DNA from: Lepas anatifera
Lineage: Eukaryota > Arthropoda > Thecostraca > Lepadidae
Length of the DNA: 64,000 nucleotides
Assembly (NCBI GenBank): GCA_034440635.1
Contig: JAOTON010001264.1
Coordinates: forward strand, 1-64,000
Direction: 5' to 3'
In this document: positions 37,140 through 49,280 of the stretch, piece by piece
Layout: the number at the start of each line of letters is the position of its first letter
How positions within the stretch are numbered: position 1 is the first letter of the stretch
The notes under the pieces: model-generated
Told to the model about the DNA's origin: nothing
Database searches by the model: none
Seen by the model: the letters and a program-made list of their open reading frames with translations, nothing else
Made by a program: the position numbers and the translations under genes

Positions 37140-38500
37140 TGCTCGGAAAACATACGGGCAGATTTAGGGCGAGGGGGGAAGGAGCGGACAGGAAAAGAGG
37201 GAGGGTTAGAGGAAAAATAAGGGTAAAAGTTTGGGGGAAGGGGGAAAAGGGGAGAAGACGGGAGAGGGATGGACAAAGGAAGGGGTATTCAGGAGCGCTA
37301 CGGAAGGAGCACAGGGGAGACAGTGTGCTAGCGTCTGATGGGGAACACAACAGGTCATTCCGGTCAAGACTGTATTGTGCCAAAAGAGCGCTTTGGATCA
37401 CAACTAACGACGCCAAATACATCGTCTGACATTTGTTACAGTCTATGTAAGGTTATTTTCTTTTGCTCTTTCAAAGCAGGGGGAGGAAGATGCCAAAGGA
37501 GAGTTGAGGTTTCGGGGAAAGAGGATTGGGAGGCTTAGAGTAGAGGGAGAGGATGAGCGACAGTTAAGGGAAAGGGGGACTGTTCGGGGGAAGGTCAGTA
37601 GGAGTGGGCAGTATTAGGAGAAGTGGAGGATGGAAGAGGGAGGGAGTAAGTGAGGGCGAGGCGTAGGAAGGAAAAGGAGAGCAAGTGGAAAGGAGAAGGT
37701 TTGAGGGAACGGAAGCATTGTGGCGGAGTAGGAGGTGGAGAAGGGAGCAGCATGGAGAGGAAGGGTGAAAGGGGGTAGGGGGAGTATGGAAAAGGGAACT
37801 AAAGGGGAACGGGAGTTGGGAGACGGAAGATGGTGAGAGGATAGCCTCAGGGTTCCGGGAGGGGGCCTATGGCGTCTAGAACAGTATCTTCGTTAATAAT
37901 ACCTGCCCTACCCGCAAAAACGCCTCCAACCGAGCTGAGCACGCTCAAAAAGTATTTCTTCTTGCTTTATCATTGGGCAGGGCAGGGGAGGGAAAGGGAT
38001 GGGGATGAGAGGGAATGGTAAGGGGAAAAAGAGAGGAGGGGACAGTTAGGAAAAAGGAGGTTGTTAGAGGTTTGACAAAGTGAGTTGGAGTGGGCAGAGT
38101 TAAGGGAAGAGAGGGAGCGGGACAAGAGGGAGGGAGACGAGATAGGAGGAGGACGAGGAACGAGGGTTAGGGGGAAGGGTGAGTGGTGGGGAATAGTGAG
38201 TGAGGAGCGGGAGGGGAGGAGGAAGGGAAGATGGGTAAGGGACAGGCTTAGGGGGAGCGGTAAGCCTAGCATCTGGAGGAGAAAGGCAGAGATAGGAAGG
38301 AAGATCGGGAAAGTTAAGGGGAGAGGGAAGAGGAGGGGTGATGGAAAGCGGGAGTGAGGTGGGAGAGCAGGATATATGCGAGTTAGGGGAAAGGGGAGGG
38401 GAGAGATAAAAGCAGGGGGAGAGAGGTGGTATGGGAGGGTAAAGAGGGAGGGAAGAGGGGGAAGGGGAAACGAAGAAGTAGGGGGCACAATAGGCCGGGA
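37140..38500. repeat. Purine-rich (G/A) block, unit 1
   Basis: About 1.3 kb of strongly G+A-skewed + strand built from GGGA, GGAAGG and GGAGAGG words. Non-purine islands lie at about 37320-37480 and 37850-37980. The first island repeats a phrase from 36937 (GGGGAACACMACAGGT and following). The many Pro/Ser/Leu or Arg/Gly/Glu ORFs here are compositional artefacts. Confidence 0.85.
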
Positions 38501-39037
38501 GACAGAGTAAATTAGGCCTCACAGCTGGCCCGTATCCACAAGACATTAGCGAGAAACGTAACACAAGACACAGAAAAACAGAACAAGCATACAAACGTGG
38601 CATACAAACACCGCATCGACAGGTATTACCAGATCCCCTCTTCACACAATTATTGAGATACCATAAAGATTGACAGTTCGTGCCTCTTGGCTCACACCAA
38701 TCACAGTACCGGATGGGCCCCACTCAACCAACGTGATCCACTCTACGCCACCGGCAAAACACTAGATGCAGGAACCGTTGCGTTTAACAAACTATCCTGC
38801 ATTTGCACCTGCTTTGCCTGACATGTGGTGTTCCCAAGCAGCATACAAACACGACATACAATCATGGCATACAAACAACACAGATTCCAGTCTTAAAGCT
38901 CATCTCACACCAATGACTTTCTAAAAACTCATTCGAACGCCCGTGTGGGTGTCACCCCCTTGCTTCACCTACCGTCGCTGCAACGTCTTTATCTTCATGT
39001 GGGTCCTGGTGACCAAATATTTTCGTAGAGACGAGCG

Positions 39038-40777
39038 TCAACGTAGGGATACTTGCGAACCAGAAGTTCGTAAAGCTTGCGTACCACGAAATATATCTGC
39101 AGTACCATTCAAGAGGCAAAAATTCTCCTGGAACTCCTGCACGAATTTCATCCACTCAGGGGATGTGTGTAGTGTCAGTCCACCCGGGTTAAGTGTGAGA
39201 ATCCAGCCCAGATCACTGCTAGCACGGGCAGCTGTGGCACACTCGCTCGATCCTTGGCCAAGACTAGGATCAACATCCCCACACTTGTGAGCTTTAAAGC
39301 CAGCCACATAGGCGAGGGCTTCTCGCGACAACTGATGTGCACTGCTCTTCACCGGTGCAGGCGCTGCGCATGCAGACAAAGACTACTCCACTTCACTTCT
39401 CCATCTGATCACACACAGCAGCGACATCATCAAGCTCTTCAGTAATGACTGTCGGGGGGGGTGTGCAGTTGCAGGGTAGCCGCACTCAAGTATGTTGATT
39501 CTTCTTCTTCCAGCGAGACTGGGGCTCCATCAGCATGTGGTCTAGCATGAGAACACGAGTCTTGCCCTCCACCGCCGTTGGGTGGGTGCTGCCTGCTCCC
39601 AAGCCCCTGACCTGAGAGAAGAAGTTCGTTACCATGTCCTGATTCACCCGAGACGTCAGAAAGTACTTGACACCGTAGATGTTCTTGAGCATGCTGTGGA
39701 GACCTCGCAGGGCTGTTAAGGACATGATGAACCCGTTCTGGAATGGTACCTGCTCTGGCATCCGACTCGGGAGTCCCGAATCAGCCGCATAAACGCGAGC
39801 AGAGAAGTATACTGAGCATTCATGGTGTGCTCCAAGCCGAATGCTGACCGATGAGCCTTGCCGTCCACGAAGCACTGAAAGTTGCAGGTGTCGAACATCT
39901 CGTCGCATGTGATGATGAACAGAGCCTGCTTGACGAAGCGCTGACCGAATAGGTGGAGTGGACACCTTCCCACGCGATGCGCTGAGCATCTGGGCCGCTG
40001 GACGTACTTGCTGTCGCTCCTGGCCAGTCACCTGACGGAAATTTTTTGGTATAAACTTCATCTGACAATCATCAACTGATGGGCGACTGTCAAAACGAAC
40101 ATTTTTATTGGATATTTTGCTATATCGAGCGAATAACTGACACTTAGCCAAATATTCACAATCTAGTCATTTATCATTATTTTTCAACTTAACAAATATT
40201 AGAAGATGAAACATGTTCAGCTCTCACACGTTTATAGATTTGTTTTAAATCTATTTTCACCTATCAGGGTAGGTTCATAATGTCTTTTTATTCAAAAAGG
40301 ACCACTAAAATTATTGCTATGTTCCCGTTGCCAGAGAAAAATATATTGATATGTTCATTCGAATGAGTGACCTGAGATTCATTTGATAGCAATGAATCAA
40401 TTTTGCCTCTGCAAATACAATTGTACACAGTATATTAATAAAAACGGTACAAACCAAATGGAAAGGTGCACTCCCGAGCACTGAATAATTTAAAATCCTA
40501 TACAAATCATTTAAATTTCACGTCCAGTAGATTTAAAAAGAGCACAAGTAAAAGTTTGATGCACAAAACTGATGGCCCATACCTTTATATGCTTCAACTG
40601 AAGGGCGTGGCAAAGCAGAAGCTTGGCATTGTCCTTTGCCAAAAGCTGCTGGGGGAGGCCCTTGTCTACTACCGGTGCTTCTGGACCCAGTAGCCTCCGA
40701 CCCTGGTCCAAGATGTGGTTCCTCAGCAGCTTCAGGAAGTGAGGGACCATCCACAGATCTTAAGCCACTGGCAGCAC
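39038..40777 (-). pseudogene. P-element/THAP9-like transposase fossil, unit 1
   Basis: Minus-strand remnants of at least two exons. The upstream exon (40777-40583, after acceptor TTTTTCAG, donor AAAG/GTATGG) carries PHFLKLLRNHILDQG and ends LQLKHIK. The next begins at 40061 after GATTGTCAG with MKFIPKNFRQ and VRPAAQMLS. The phases match. Downstream frames hold ITCDEMFDTCNFQCF, then PFQNGFIMSLTALRG, LTSRVNQDMVTNFFSQ and RGLGAGSTHP, and finally ALAYVAGFKAHKC and GGLTLHTSPEW. From memory these match, in order, the GTP-binding/central and C-terminal segments of P-element and THAP9 transposases, including the QD-x(4)-FF-S and AYVAG signatures. The frame is broken: an in-frame TAA before the PHFLK motif, an extra base near 39975 and another shift between QYTSLL and PFQNGF. 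No N-terminal THAP domain was seen. Confidence 0.8.
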
Positions 40778-41482
40778 CTGAAAAATTCATACAAGCATGA
40801 GGAAAGGACAGGCCAAAAATATGGAATGGAAGGCTTCAATTCCCAGGACTTAAATGTGAGCACAAAACTTGGCTTAGGGCCAAAAAGTTTTATAAGAATG
40901 CTATCCATCACATTACTGTATTTCAAGTTATTACACAAAAGTGACAGCAGAAAAAGAAGCAACAGAATCATTGTTTGCTACAATATACCATGAATATACC
41001 AGGGTGCAAAGTATGGTACATTTGACAAGGACTAGTCAATGTGAGTGCCCCGGGAGACAGAAACAAGTGGTGCAAATTTTATTAACCTGGTGCGAATTTG
41101 AGACTGGTGCTTCTGGACCCGGTAGCCTCCGACCCTGGTCCAAGATGTGGTTCCTCAGCAGCTTCAGGAAGTGAGGGACTATCCACAGATCTTAAGCCAC
41201 TGGCAGCACCTGAAAAATTCATACAAGCATGAGAAAAGGACAGGCCAAAAATATGGAATGGAAGACTTCAATTCCCAGGACTTAAATGTGAGCATAAACT
41301 TGGCTTAGGGCCAAAAAGTTTTATAAGAATGCTATCCATCACATTACTGTATTTCAAGTTATTACACAAAAGTGACAGCAGAAAAAGAAGCAAAAGAATT
41401 ATTGTTTGCTACCATACACCATGAATATACCAGGGTGCAAAGTATGGTACTTTTGACAAGGTCTTGTCAATGTGAGTGCCCC
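40674..41482. repeat. ~430-bp local tandem duplication, unit 1
   Basis: 40674-41051 and 41106-41482 are diverged copies starting GGTGCTTCTGGACCC and ending AATGTGAGTGCCCC. The duplicated piece includes the 5' part of the P-like exon (PHFLKLLRNHILDQG region), so that exon fragment exists twice. Confidence 0.9.
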
Positions 41483-41621
41483 TCTCAACCCCCCCCACCA
41501 GAGTCAGTCTCAGGCCCTTGAGAGTTATTGTCAGGGAGCCTCTCGGGAGTGCTCTTAACTGTTGGTCTAAGGGGCTCCTGGAGTTTTCCCTTGAACAAAT
41601 CCGAGAAACAAAAACACTCAA

Positions 41622-41685
41622 CACTACGTAGGCACTACGTAGAAAACACTACGTAGTAGACACTACGTACGTAAACACTACGTAG
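41622..41685. repeat. CACTACGTAG minisatellite, five copies
   Basis: Copies start at about 41622, 41633, 41647, 41661 and 41676, spaced 11-15 bp apart. The core CTACGTAG is a palindrome. The fourth copy ends in C instead of G. Confidence 0.9.
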
Positions 41686-41752
41686 AAGATGCTACTAAGT
41701 TCTACTGCCCAATAGAAAGCTAGAAAAGCATTTCTGAGAGGAAATCTGAAAT

Positions 41753-44218
41753 CTTCGCACTAGAGGTGGGACTTTCTAGGCCCGGGGGCCCAGGGCAAAA
41801 GCCCGGCCCAGGCCCGCGGGCTTTGACCGGGCCTGAAGGCCTGATTTAAGCCAATGTCGGGCTGATAACGGGCTTCACCCAGGCTCATTCCGGGCTTCAA
41901 CTAAACTGGGACTTCAAGTCAATTTTCTGTAAGTTAAATAAGCCTTTTTCAGTACAGACCTAGTTTTTTTCCACTGAAACATAATCTTATTCATGCACCA
42001 GCAGCTTTTGAAAATGCATATACAATTAATTTTGAGACTTTTAGACATACATCAGGAATGTAAAAGCATGAAGCTCTAGCTTTCTATCTGTTACTCATGC
42101 CAGGGTCAAAAGCAAGTTACTTAAACCTGAATTAATATTTAAAATCAAATATTGAATAATGCCTACAGTTGCACACATCCATGCCGTACTGTCATCTTAT
42201 GAATATCCTAATTACTTTAAAATTTTCAAGTCATATATGGGTGAACAAAATATAAATTGTGATAGCATATTTGTTACTTCCATATTGTCAGTATACCATT
42301 TCAAAGGAAGTCATTTAACCAATTTGCTGCTAACATATTGATATTAACACCTAGCTCTAGCTAGAAAATTCTTTCAAGAAGCTTTCTGCTCCAGGTAAAA
42401 AGAAAATGTTATCTATGGAGCCATTCCCATGTCCTCTACGAAAAATGGTGAAGTAAATATGTCAAGTACAAACTATCTAGTGGGAGCCCATAATTGTCAA
42501 ATTGGCCTGGTAACTCTAGCTGCAAGAACAAATGTTGGTAAGTTTGACCCTTCCACAGCTACATCTTGCTCTTTCATTGCCCAAAAGATGCAAAATCCAC
42601 TCAGAAAGGGCTAGTATAAGCAAGGAAATAGCCACAAAGAAAACATGTTTTTGATCGAAGTACTTCAAAACATATAAATTAGTCAGTTGTGGGGAGATAC
42701 TGGGGAGAGCAGTCAGCCATAAAAGGAACCTTTGAAATTACACCAAAACATGAATATACTTGACAGTATGTGTTGCATTTTCCTTGTGGAGATACTTCCC
42801 TGGCCTCTATGAAATACAACTTCTATTATAAGCTTTGAACTTGAACATAACAGCACTTCCCTCCCACCACACTAAAGGTATTATCGCAGTAGGTGGATCA
42901 CATCTCGCGGTGCAAAAGGATTACATCAGAAGGTCCACTGATCAAAGGGTCTAATGTTCATAGGTTCTACCCTGTGAAAGTTAGACCTTTTGAATAAGAA
43001 GTCCACAAACAAGTGCACAAAAAGTGGCCTATTCTCAGGAACAAAAGAAATGCACCACACACTTTGTGCTTATTTTTTAAATCTGTGAAATTTTAAAATA
43101 TATTTTCAAAAGTCTTGACATATTTTCGCTGAAATAAACTTACTATTCTGGTAAATTTTGGTGAAAAATGTTTTCATAAATGATTACTCTAATGTAGACA
43201 AGCACGGCGCTTCAGATACCTACTAAGCGCAAGCCCGTCAAATACAACAAAGCAAACAGAAATAGTGTTCAAGCCCAAATGGTGATGTGGATGGGATTGA
43301 GTTGTTTTTTTGTGTCAGATTTACTTTTTGGTGGAGATTGGTGCAATATTTTTATTCAATGTTTGGTGCGAACCTGTGGAAAACTAGTGGTTCCTTATCA
43401 AGATAGTTCTTTATGGCTGGTGGTTTGATAATTGTATATGGCTGATGGGCCTTGTTCATGTTCGCCTGTTGGCTTACCTACTTTCCAGACCGGGCTGACC
43501 CAAGCAGAACATTCTTTTAACTATCTTCCAAGCTGTTTAGTGACTAAACTAAAAGAAAATGTTCACATGTATCAATTGAGGGACAATGTGAAGGAGTTTT
43601 GGTTCCTTCACAGCCATTCCGCCATGATATTCTGAAAAGTTTTAGCTGAAAACTTGTCACTGCTCTCCCCTCTATTTATTAACATTATTGGAACTCAATT
43701 GTGAGGCTCGTGCCAGCATATAATGATTTATAAAAGTGCAAAGATGGAGGAAATGTCTGACATGAGTGGACTAATTTCATCCCGATTCTTATAGCTGCCA
43801 TGTGCATACCTCTATCTAGAATACCCTTTGTTTTTATAAGGTGATGCTGGTCATTACCTGAAGTAAGCTTGCATCATAAGCAAGCCATGTTTCATACTGT
43901 GTTTTTCAGTATCATTTTCTGCTGAATTATTAAGATAGCTGAGGCTACTGATGCTACATGCACCTTTTTGATATGGTTTTGGGAGAAACCAAAACTTTTA
44001 CAAGATAAATTGGCTTAAAACATATATTTGAAACAGCTTTAAAGTAAATAAATTTTGTATATAGTCGTTAATGGTTTTCCATGATACCGGGCCTTCCCAG
44101 GCTTGATAATCCATTTCTTCCACAAACCGGGCTTGTGACGGGCTTCTAAAATCAGCAGCCGGCCGGGCCCGGGCCCGGGCCTGCAAAATTGCCTGAAACT
44201 CCCACCTCTACTTCGCAC
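41753..44218. mobile_element. hAT-type non-autonomous element, unit 1 (2,450 bp)
   Basis: Perfect 8-bp target duplication CTTCGCAC at 41753-41760 and 44211-44218. The element starts TAGAGGTGGGA and ends TCCCACCTCTA. Both features are diagnostic of the hAT superfamily. Next to each end lies a GC-rich cluster of GGCCCGGG-type words, while the 2.2-kb interior is AT-rich. Such subterminal motif clusters are known as hAT transposase binding sites. No transposase ORF or BED/hATC motif is visible, so it is non-autonomous or fully decayed. Confidence 0.9.
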
Positions 44219-44608
44219 TATTCTGGGAGGATGCTGGAGGAGGAGGTAGACGAGAAGCGCGAACACACCCTTCATCAGGAAAGGGAAATTTTGACCTCCC
44301 CATATCAGGTAAAATTGGTTGCAATATGGTAAAATCACTCTGGGTGATCGCACGAGGCTATTTCAAATGGAAAGAGTATGGTGTTACCAAGGTCCTTAAC
44401 GGTAACAATCCGGAGCCGACTCTACTATGACGTCATGGTAAGCAAAATAAGTTTACCAATAGGGTTCCATGTTAAAATTAACCAACTTCAAACGTCTACG
44501 ACAGATACAGTATGTCAAATTTTTTCATCACGATCTCATGTTCAATTTAATTCCAAAATATTTTCACTCATGGGAATTCGATTCCACTTAATCAAAAATA
44601 TGCACACC

Positions 44609-45067
44609 TTAAAGGGAATGTGTCACCTTCATAACGTGATTTTAACTAAGATAGCCAAGTTGTAAAGCAAGTCGGAAAACCCGGTACTCAATATATAATT
44701 TGTCTTGGAACTCAAGATTTCCGTAGAAAAAAGCTAAAACCTACCTGCAGTGTACCCCTCATGTACCCTTAGCAGCAGGCCACAGCTGTCATGGCTGTTG
44801 GTGTGACGACATTTGCTGACGTCACTGTGAGCATCAGCCAATCGAAGCCCTTGAAGCGTTTCAAGTATGGTAGGGTTTGCCAGATCATGACATCATCCAC
44901 AGGCAGATATTTATTGCTTTCCCTAGAGGAATATTTTAAAAATAAAAATATTGAGCTTATTGTACACTTTTTTAGAGAATTCATGAGTGGTTTCATTATT
45001 TTCGGCTAAAAGTATGCCTAATTACACTAAATTCCAGGATTTGACCAAGGTTCTACATTCCCTTTAA
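44609..45067. mobile_element. TTAA MITE (451 bp), unit 1
   Basis: TTAA on both sides (44609-44612 and 45064-45067). The ends read inward AGGGAATGTG and AGGGAATGTAGAACCTTGG. No coding capacity. The target class matches piggyBac/Kolobok-type elements, but its ends differ from those of the GC-rich foldback elements at 24850 and 28003. Confidence 0.8.
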
Positions 45068-45242
45068 GTTAGCTCTGGAACCTCCATATGGCTCACATAT
45101 TAGTTAGTGCAGTCCTCTAGCTGCCATATCACTGTATGACGTCACCCTGAGGACGGATTTCATTTCATAGGCCACGCCTTTTGTAAAGTAGCCTCGGCGA
45201 TGAGTTATGACAAAAGTGGAACTCAAGATTAGGCACTTCAGA

Positions 45243-45512
45243 TAGGGTATGTTCCAGACCCTCTTGCAAAAATCCAAAAGCTTTTGGCGCCAGACTTCTT
45301 GTCTGAAAATACCTACATGCTTTGAAAAATTCCCAAGCTAAATGACGTAAAGGAAAGTAGCAAATGCGCTGTTATTGTGCAGTGCCTGATTTTGACAATT
45401 ATGGCTTACTTGATAAATCATTCTGCGCCTTTTATCTTTGGTAATCTTTAAAAATGCACCTAGCACCAAATGCTCTCAGATTTTCGCAAGAGGGACTGGA
45501 ACATACCCATAT
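45243..45512. mobile_element. 270-bp foldback MITE, unit 1
   Basis: The left arm TAGGGTATGTTCCAGACCCT continues CTTGCAAAAATC. It is the inverted complement of the right arm GATTTTCGCAAGAGGGACTG followed by GAACATACCCATA. The similarity extends inward through AAAAGCTTTTGGCGCCAG / CTAGCACCAAATGCTCT, giving arms of about 55 bp. The target duplication is unclear. Confidence 0.75.
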
Positions 45513-46806
45513 TCACACTGACTTAGTTTCCATGACCAAAATACAATCTGCATCGGACCACCGAGCAGTATACATCGTGGAGTCGTGGAGGTCGTCAATT
45601 GCGATCTTCCCAGCACTTGAGCACGGACCCTGTCATATTACTCGGGAAATAGCACTTGATATACTCCATCGGTAGTCCGATCCGGATCGCAATTTGGTCA
45701 CGGAGACTAGGTCCCTAGCTAATGATTTTCACCAATGACGCTCAGTCCGAATCATAAAAATTTTAGCATGCAAGGTGGGGACCATTCTGATCCCTAGCCT
45801 GTCTCACCAGCTCACCAGATTTTCATGGATTTCTTCATTGTGAACCGGCGGCATTTTAGTCCCTGAATTCCAGCACACCAGCTCTTCTGCCAAGCACTAT
45901 TGTGAACCTTCCCCATGGATTTTATGGTCCCCTAAATCAGTGCAAAAAATGTTCACCCGAAGAAACTCAGGGAGCAGAAGTGACATTTTTATTTTTGATT
46001 TGTCCCTTTTGAATGCCCTTCTCTCCCTTCCCCTTTGAGTGCCCTTCTCTTCTCTTACTGTCCCTTGTCACGGCTTGAACTGATTATAGAATCCATTGAT
46101 CCAAATGGGATCCTATCAGTGTTGTTTTCATTCCCTCTGCTTAGCTCACCTCCAATCCAGACAGATTTTACAAAATCTATAATAAGATAATGAAAAATGC
46201 GTCTTATTTCACATGCTGACCAATAGATAATTATATCAGATGGGCTAACAAACCGTACAAGGTATATGAAAATAGACCTACTTACTCATGATGAAGCATG
46301 TTTTGATTTAATAGGCAAAAAATTTTGTCCTAGTAGCTTCTTGGAAGGAATAAAAAATCCCCTCAAAATAGAAACTAGAACATTAGTTCATGGGTCCAAG
46401 TATCATTTTGTACAATTTTAGTATAACAGTAGTTTTTTTCTTTGCAGTCTTGCACTTTATTTGGAACAATGAGGCTGTTCCAGACACTCTTTTGGTAACA
46501 GATGTTTGAGTGCCAGAAGTTTTTCCAAACATATCCAAGCTAAATGGCACAGACTAATGTAAAAAATCTGCCATAAATCTCTCGTCACAGATATGGTCAA
46601 TTATGAAACTTTTAAAACAATCTTTTGGATCATTCACCTTAGGTATATTTCCGCAAAATATATGGTTCCAAGACCACTCAACTTTCCAAGAGGGTCTGGA
46701 ATGACCGAATATCTAAATGTGAATAGGGTAATTTCATTTTTCATTCTGGCTTACATTTCACAGACAGAACCAATAAGCTTTTAAAGAATGCCAAGAGTTT
46801 CAGCAT

Positions 46807-48125
46807 CTGGGCCCCATTTCATAAAAGGCATAACTTATGCTTATAGCGTAGAAGTAGCATAATGCAGCGTAGAAAGTGAATAATACACCACAATCTTGTT
46901 TCACAAAAATGCAGCGTAAAATACAACTTCTTGCAAAGTTACGCTGCTCTAAACTACGCTGTACTGGAATTCAGCGTAGAATATTGCCAATACTGTTTCA
47001 TATAGCAGACAACATGTACGTGGAATATGTAAAACACGCCTGAAAAGCTACGCAAGATATAGCAGCGTAACATTTATCAGACAATGAAGCAAAACATCAA
47101 AAATATATAATTTCTTATGGAATTCTGAATCTGAAGCAAAATTAGATAGTGTAGTGAAAGACAAAAAGAGTCATGAATGTAAAATAAACTTAAATGGAAG
47201 TGTGTGCAAGTTTTTCCTTGCACAGGTATAAAGTCCAATTGCACATGCCAAATTGAGCTGATATGTAGAGTTCTACGACCATTTGATATGCCAAAAATGA
47301 TGATAGCTATTGATGCAAATACACAGGAAAGCTGACATTGATTTTTACTTTGACTTTCTGCCGTTACTGTTATTTTACAGTCTAGCAAGGACAGAACCCT
47401 AGATAGGCTGACACTGACAAAGTTTTATATGGAGTCTATGGAGGGTAAAAATTCAATTTAAGGTATCTGTCACCAACAACATCCAAGTATCTCTACTGAG
47501 GCCTCTGGCGAAAATGATGTATTGGTATACCTAGGTACCTAAGTACCAGCATCTTGATCTTGTTATTCTTCAAAGATGTTTACTCACTATTCCTTTCCCA
47601 GTTTCACGAAATTATAAGGTTCACAGACCTTTCACAGTTCACTCATGATAAGTAAACACAATTCACCTAAAATTGTACTGAACTACACTCGCACAACAAT
47701 ACAATAACCTTTTTAGGACCTTCTTGACAGTAACTACCTAAAAAATGAGGTACGGCCAAAAACAAATCCATCGTATTTTTATTGCGTCAGCTGATAGTCC
47801 AGCTTCCGCCGCAGTACTTGTAAAAGTGCATTAGAAACCTAAACATAGAATAAGAGGAATTAAGTCAAATAATTTTCATTCAAATAATTTATTGAAATAT
47901 TTATATGCGATTTTTCATGTTAATAAAGCAGTTAAACGCCATATTTGAAAGGGGTAATTCCATTCTGGAATTGGGCGTAATTCACGCTGCATTTGATATC
48001 TACGCCACTTTCGCGTGAATGTCACCGCTCTTTGTGAAACGTGATTCTGAGTATGGCGTAACTTTGCAGGTGAATGTGGTGTAAAACACGCCGCATTTCT
48101 ACAACTTTTATGAAACGGGGCCCTG
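46807..48125. mobile_element. Harbinger-type MITE, unit 2 (1,313 bp)
   Basis: The element body (46810-48122) is flanked by the 3-bp duplication CTG. It has near-perfect inverted ends GGCCCCATTTCATAAAAG and CTTTTATGAAACGGGGCC. The unoccupied site in unit 1 confirms the boundaries. The target context CTGGTCTGAAA matches the CWGGTCT core of the preferred target recalled for vertebrate Harbinger3 elements, and 3-bp duplications are typical of the PIF/Harbinger superfamily. Repeated AGCGTA/TACGCT words near both ends may be transposase binding sites. There is no DDE transposase or Myb-like ORF; the 103- and 107-codon ORFs within it have no recognisable motif. Confidence 0.9.
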
Positions 48126-49258
48126 GTCTGAAATTTAATCTTAATCAACTGGGAGGAAGGTAGGGCTGTAGTCAGAATTATAAACAAATGTTTTGTAGGT
48201 ATACTCAATGATAGGAATGCTGACTCATAATTGGGCACGTTTCAACCCAAATAGGAAAGCTTATTTTCAAAATATGGAATGTTTGGGTTCTTTCTTAAGA
48301 GAGTCAACCAGACCCAAAACATATTTGAGAATGCTGACAATAGTCTCCAACACTGAACACCCTTCAATGTTTTTAGGGGCAAGTAAGGAAATATTATGGC
48401 TGTGCTGGGGAAAGGCATTCAGGCTTCAAACTTTCCAAGCTGTATCACAAAATATACTTTAAAAACACAAACATATCTTAGTGTACTTTGCTTGAAAACT
48501 TTTATGTGAAGGGCAGGTTATTTCTAAAATGAAATGCTCATACTGACAGCATTTCCAAAAAATCTTAGAAGGCGAGCCAGACATTTTAATGTGACCAGAA
48601 AATTTTGTATGTATACAGCAAATTCCAGCCCCTACAACAAGTTGCAAAGTCTGCCCCAAATTGGGAATGAATTTTGTTGATTTAACATTCTTCAATAGAT
48701 TGATACTGTTCGCTTGGCATTTTTCAATCCTAGCCATTAAAAAGGATTAGCAGCATTATATTTACTAGAGATGCTTCCCTCTCATATTTTGATGTTGTTT
48801 TAGCTTCTGTGCTTGTCCCAGTCCTTCTACCCCTGCCCTAAATTATAAGCAAACTTTGGTAAACCAGAAAAAATCCATCTGAACACACTGACAAGATCAT
48901 ATTGGAACTCACCCTATTTTTCAAATGGGCCCATAAAGCAAACACAATTAAGCTCTACCCACTGCAAGTATCTAAGCCATATTATCAAATAGTCTGTGCT
49001 TGTTTGACACCAAAATATGAGCCTTAATACCAATATGGTATACATGCCTGAAGTAAGTAACTGGATTGACCATTCCAAAATGCCTCACTTTTCAATTATT
49101 GGAACAGAGAACAATACTTTCCACTCACAGATGACTAACAACTATTCCAGACAGCTTCCAAAGTTCCACGATTGATTAAAATAAGTCACATTTTATTCCA
49201 ACCTACACGGTATGCATGCCAGGCCACTGTGTATTGCCACGGGTAAACAGAAAGCAAG

Positions 49259-49280
49259 ATGGCGACCGTAACCCGGGCAG
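49259..49280 (+). CDS. Candidate first coding exon, unit 2
   Basis: Identical to the unit 1 candidate at 34001: good Kozak context, MATVTRA, CAG/GTATTT donor, phase 1. Confidence 0.3.

Larger units (their letters stand above)
32394..46335. repeat. Tandem-array unit 1 (13.9 kb, lacks the Harbinger insert)
   Basis: Starts GCTTCTTGGAAG and ends just before the same sequence at 46336. It is collinear with unit 2 at an offset of about 15.26 kb, with small indels and scattered substitutions. Apart from those, the main difference is the absence of the 1.3-kb insertion present in units 2 and 3. Order: spacer with the empty Harbinger site, exon-like region, purine-rich block, P-like transposase fossil, hAT element, two MITEs, spacer. 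The stretches 32394-33990, 35530-36820, 38500-39030 and 45520-46335 hold no gene I can support; CATACAAAC words repeat at 38590-38890. Confidence 0.95.

Noticed and set aside
37970..38723. Pro/Ser/Leu-rich minus-strand ORFs (172 and 207 codons) and their unit 2 copies
   Set aside because: They lie on the purine-rich block and reflect its composition. Several overlapping frames are open, and indels between units shift the frames freely.
39486..40151. 221-codon minus-strand ORF in unit 1 taken as one protein
   Set aside because: Its middle third is out of the transposase frame; comparison with unit 2 shows two shifts that cancel. It is a pseudogene by-product.
47077..48238. ORFs of 103 and 107 codons in the Harbinger element as transposase or Myb-like genes
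   Set aside because: No DDE residues, zinc finger or Myb pattern could be seen. One ORF runs out of the element into flanking DNA.
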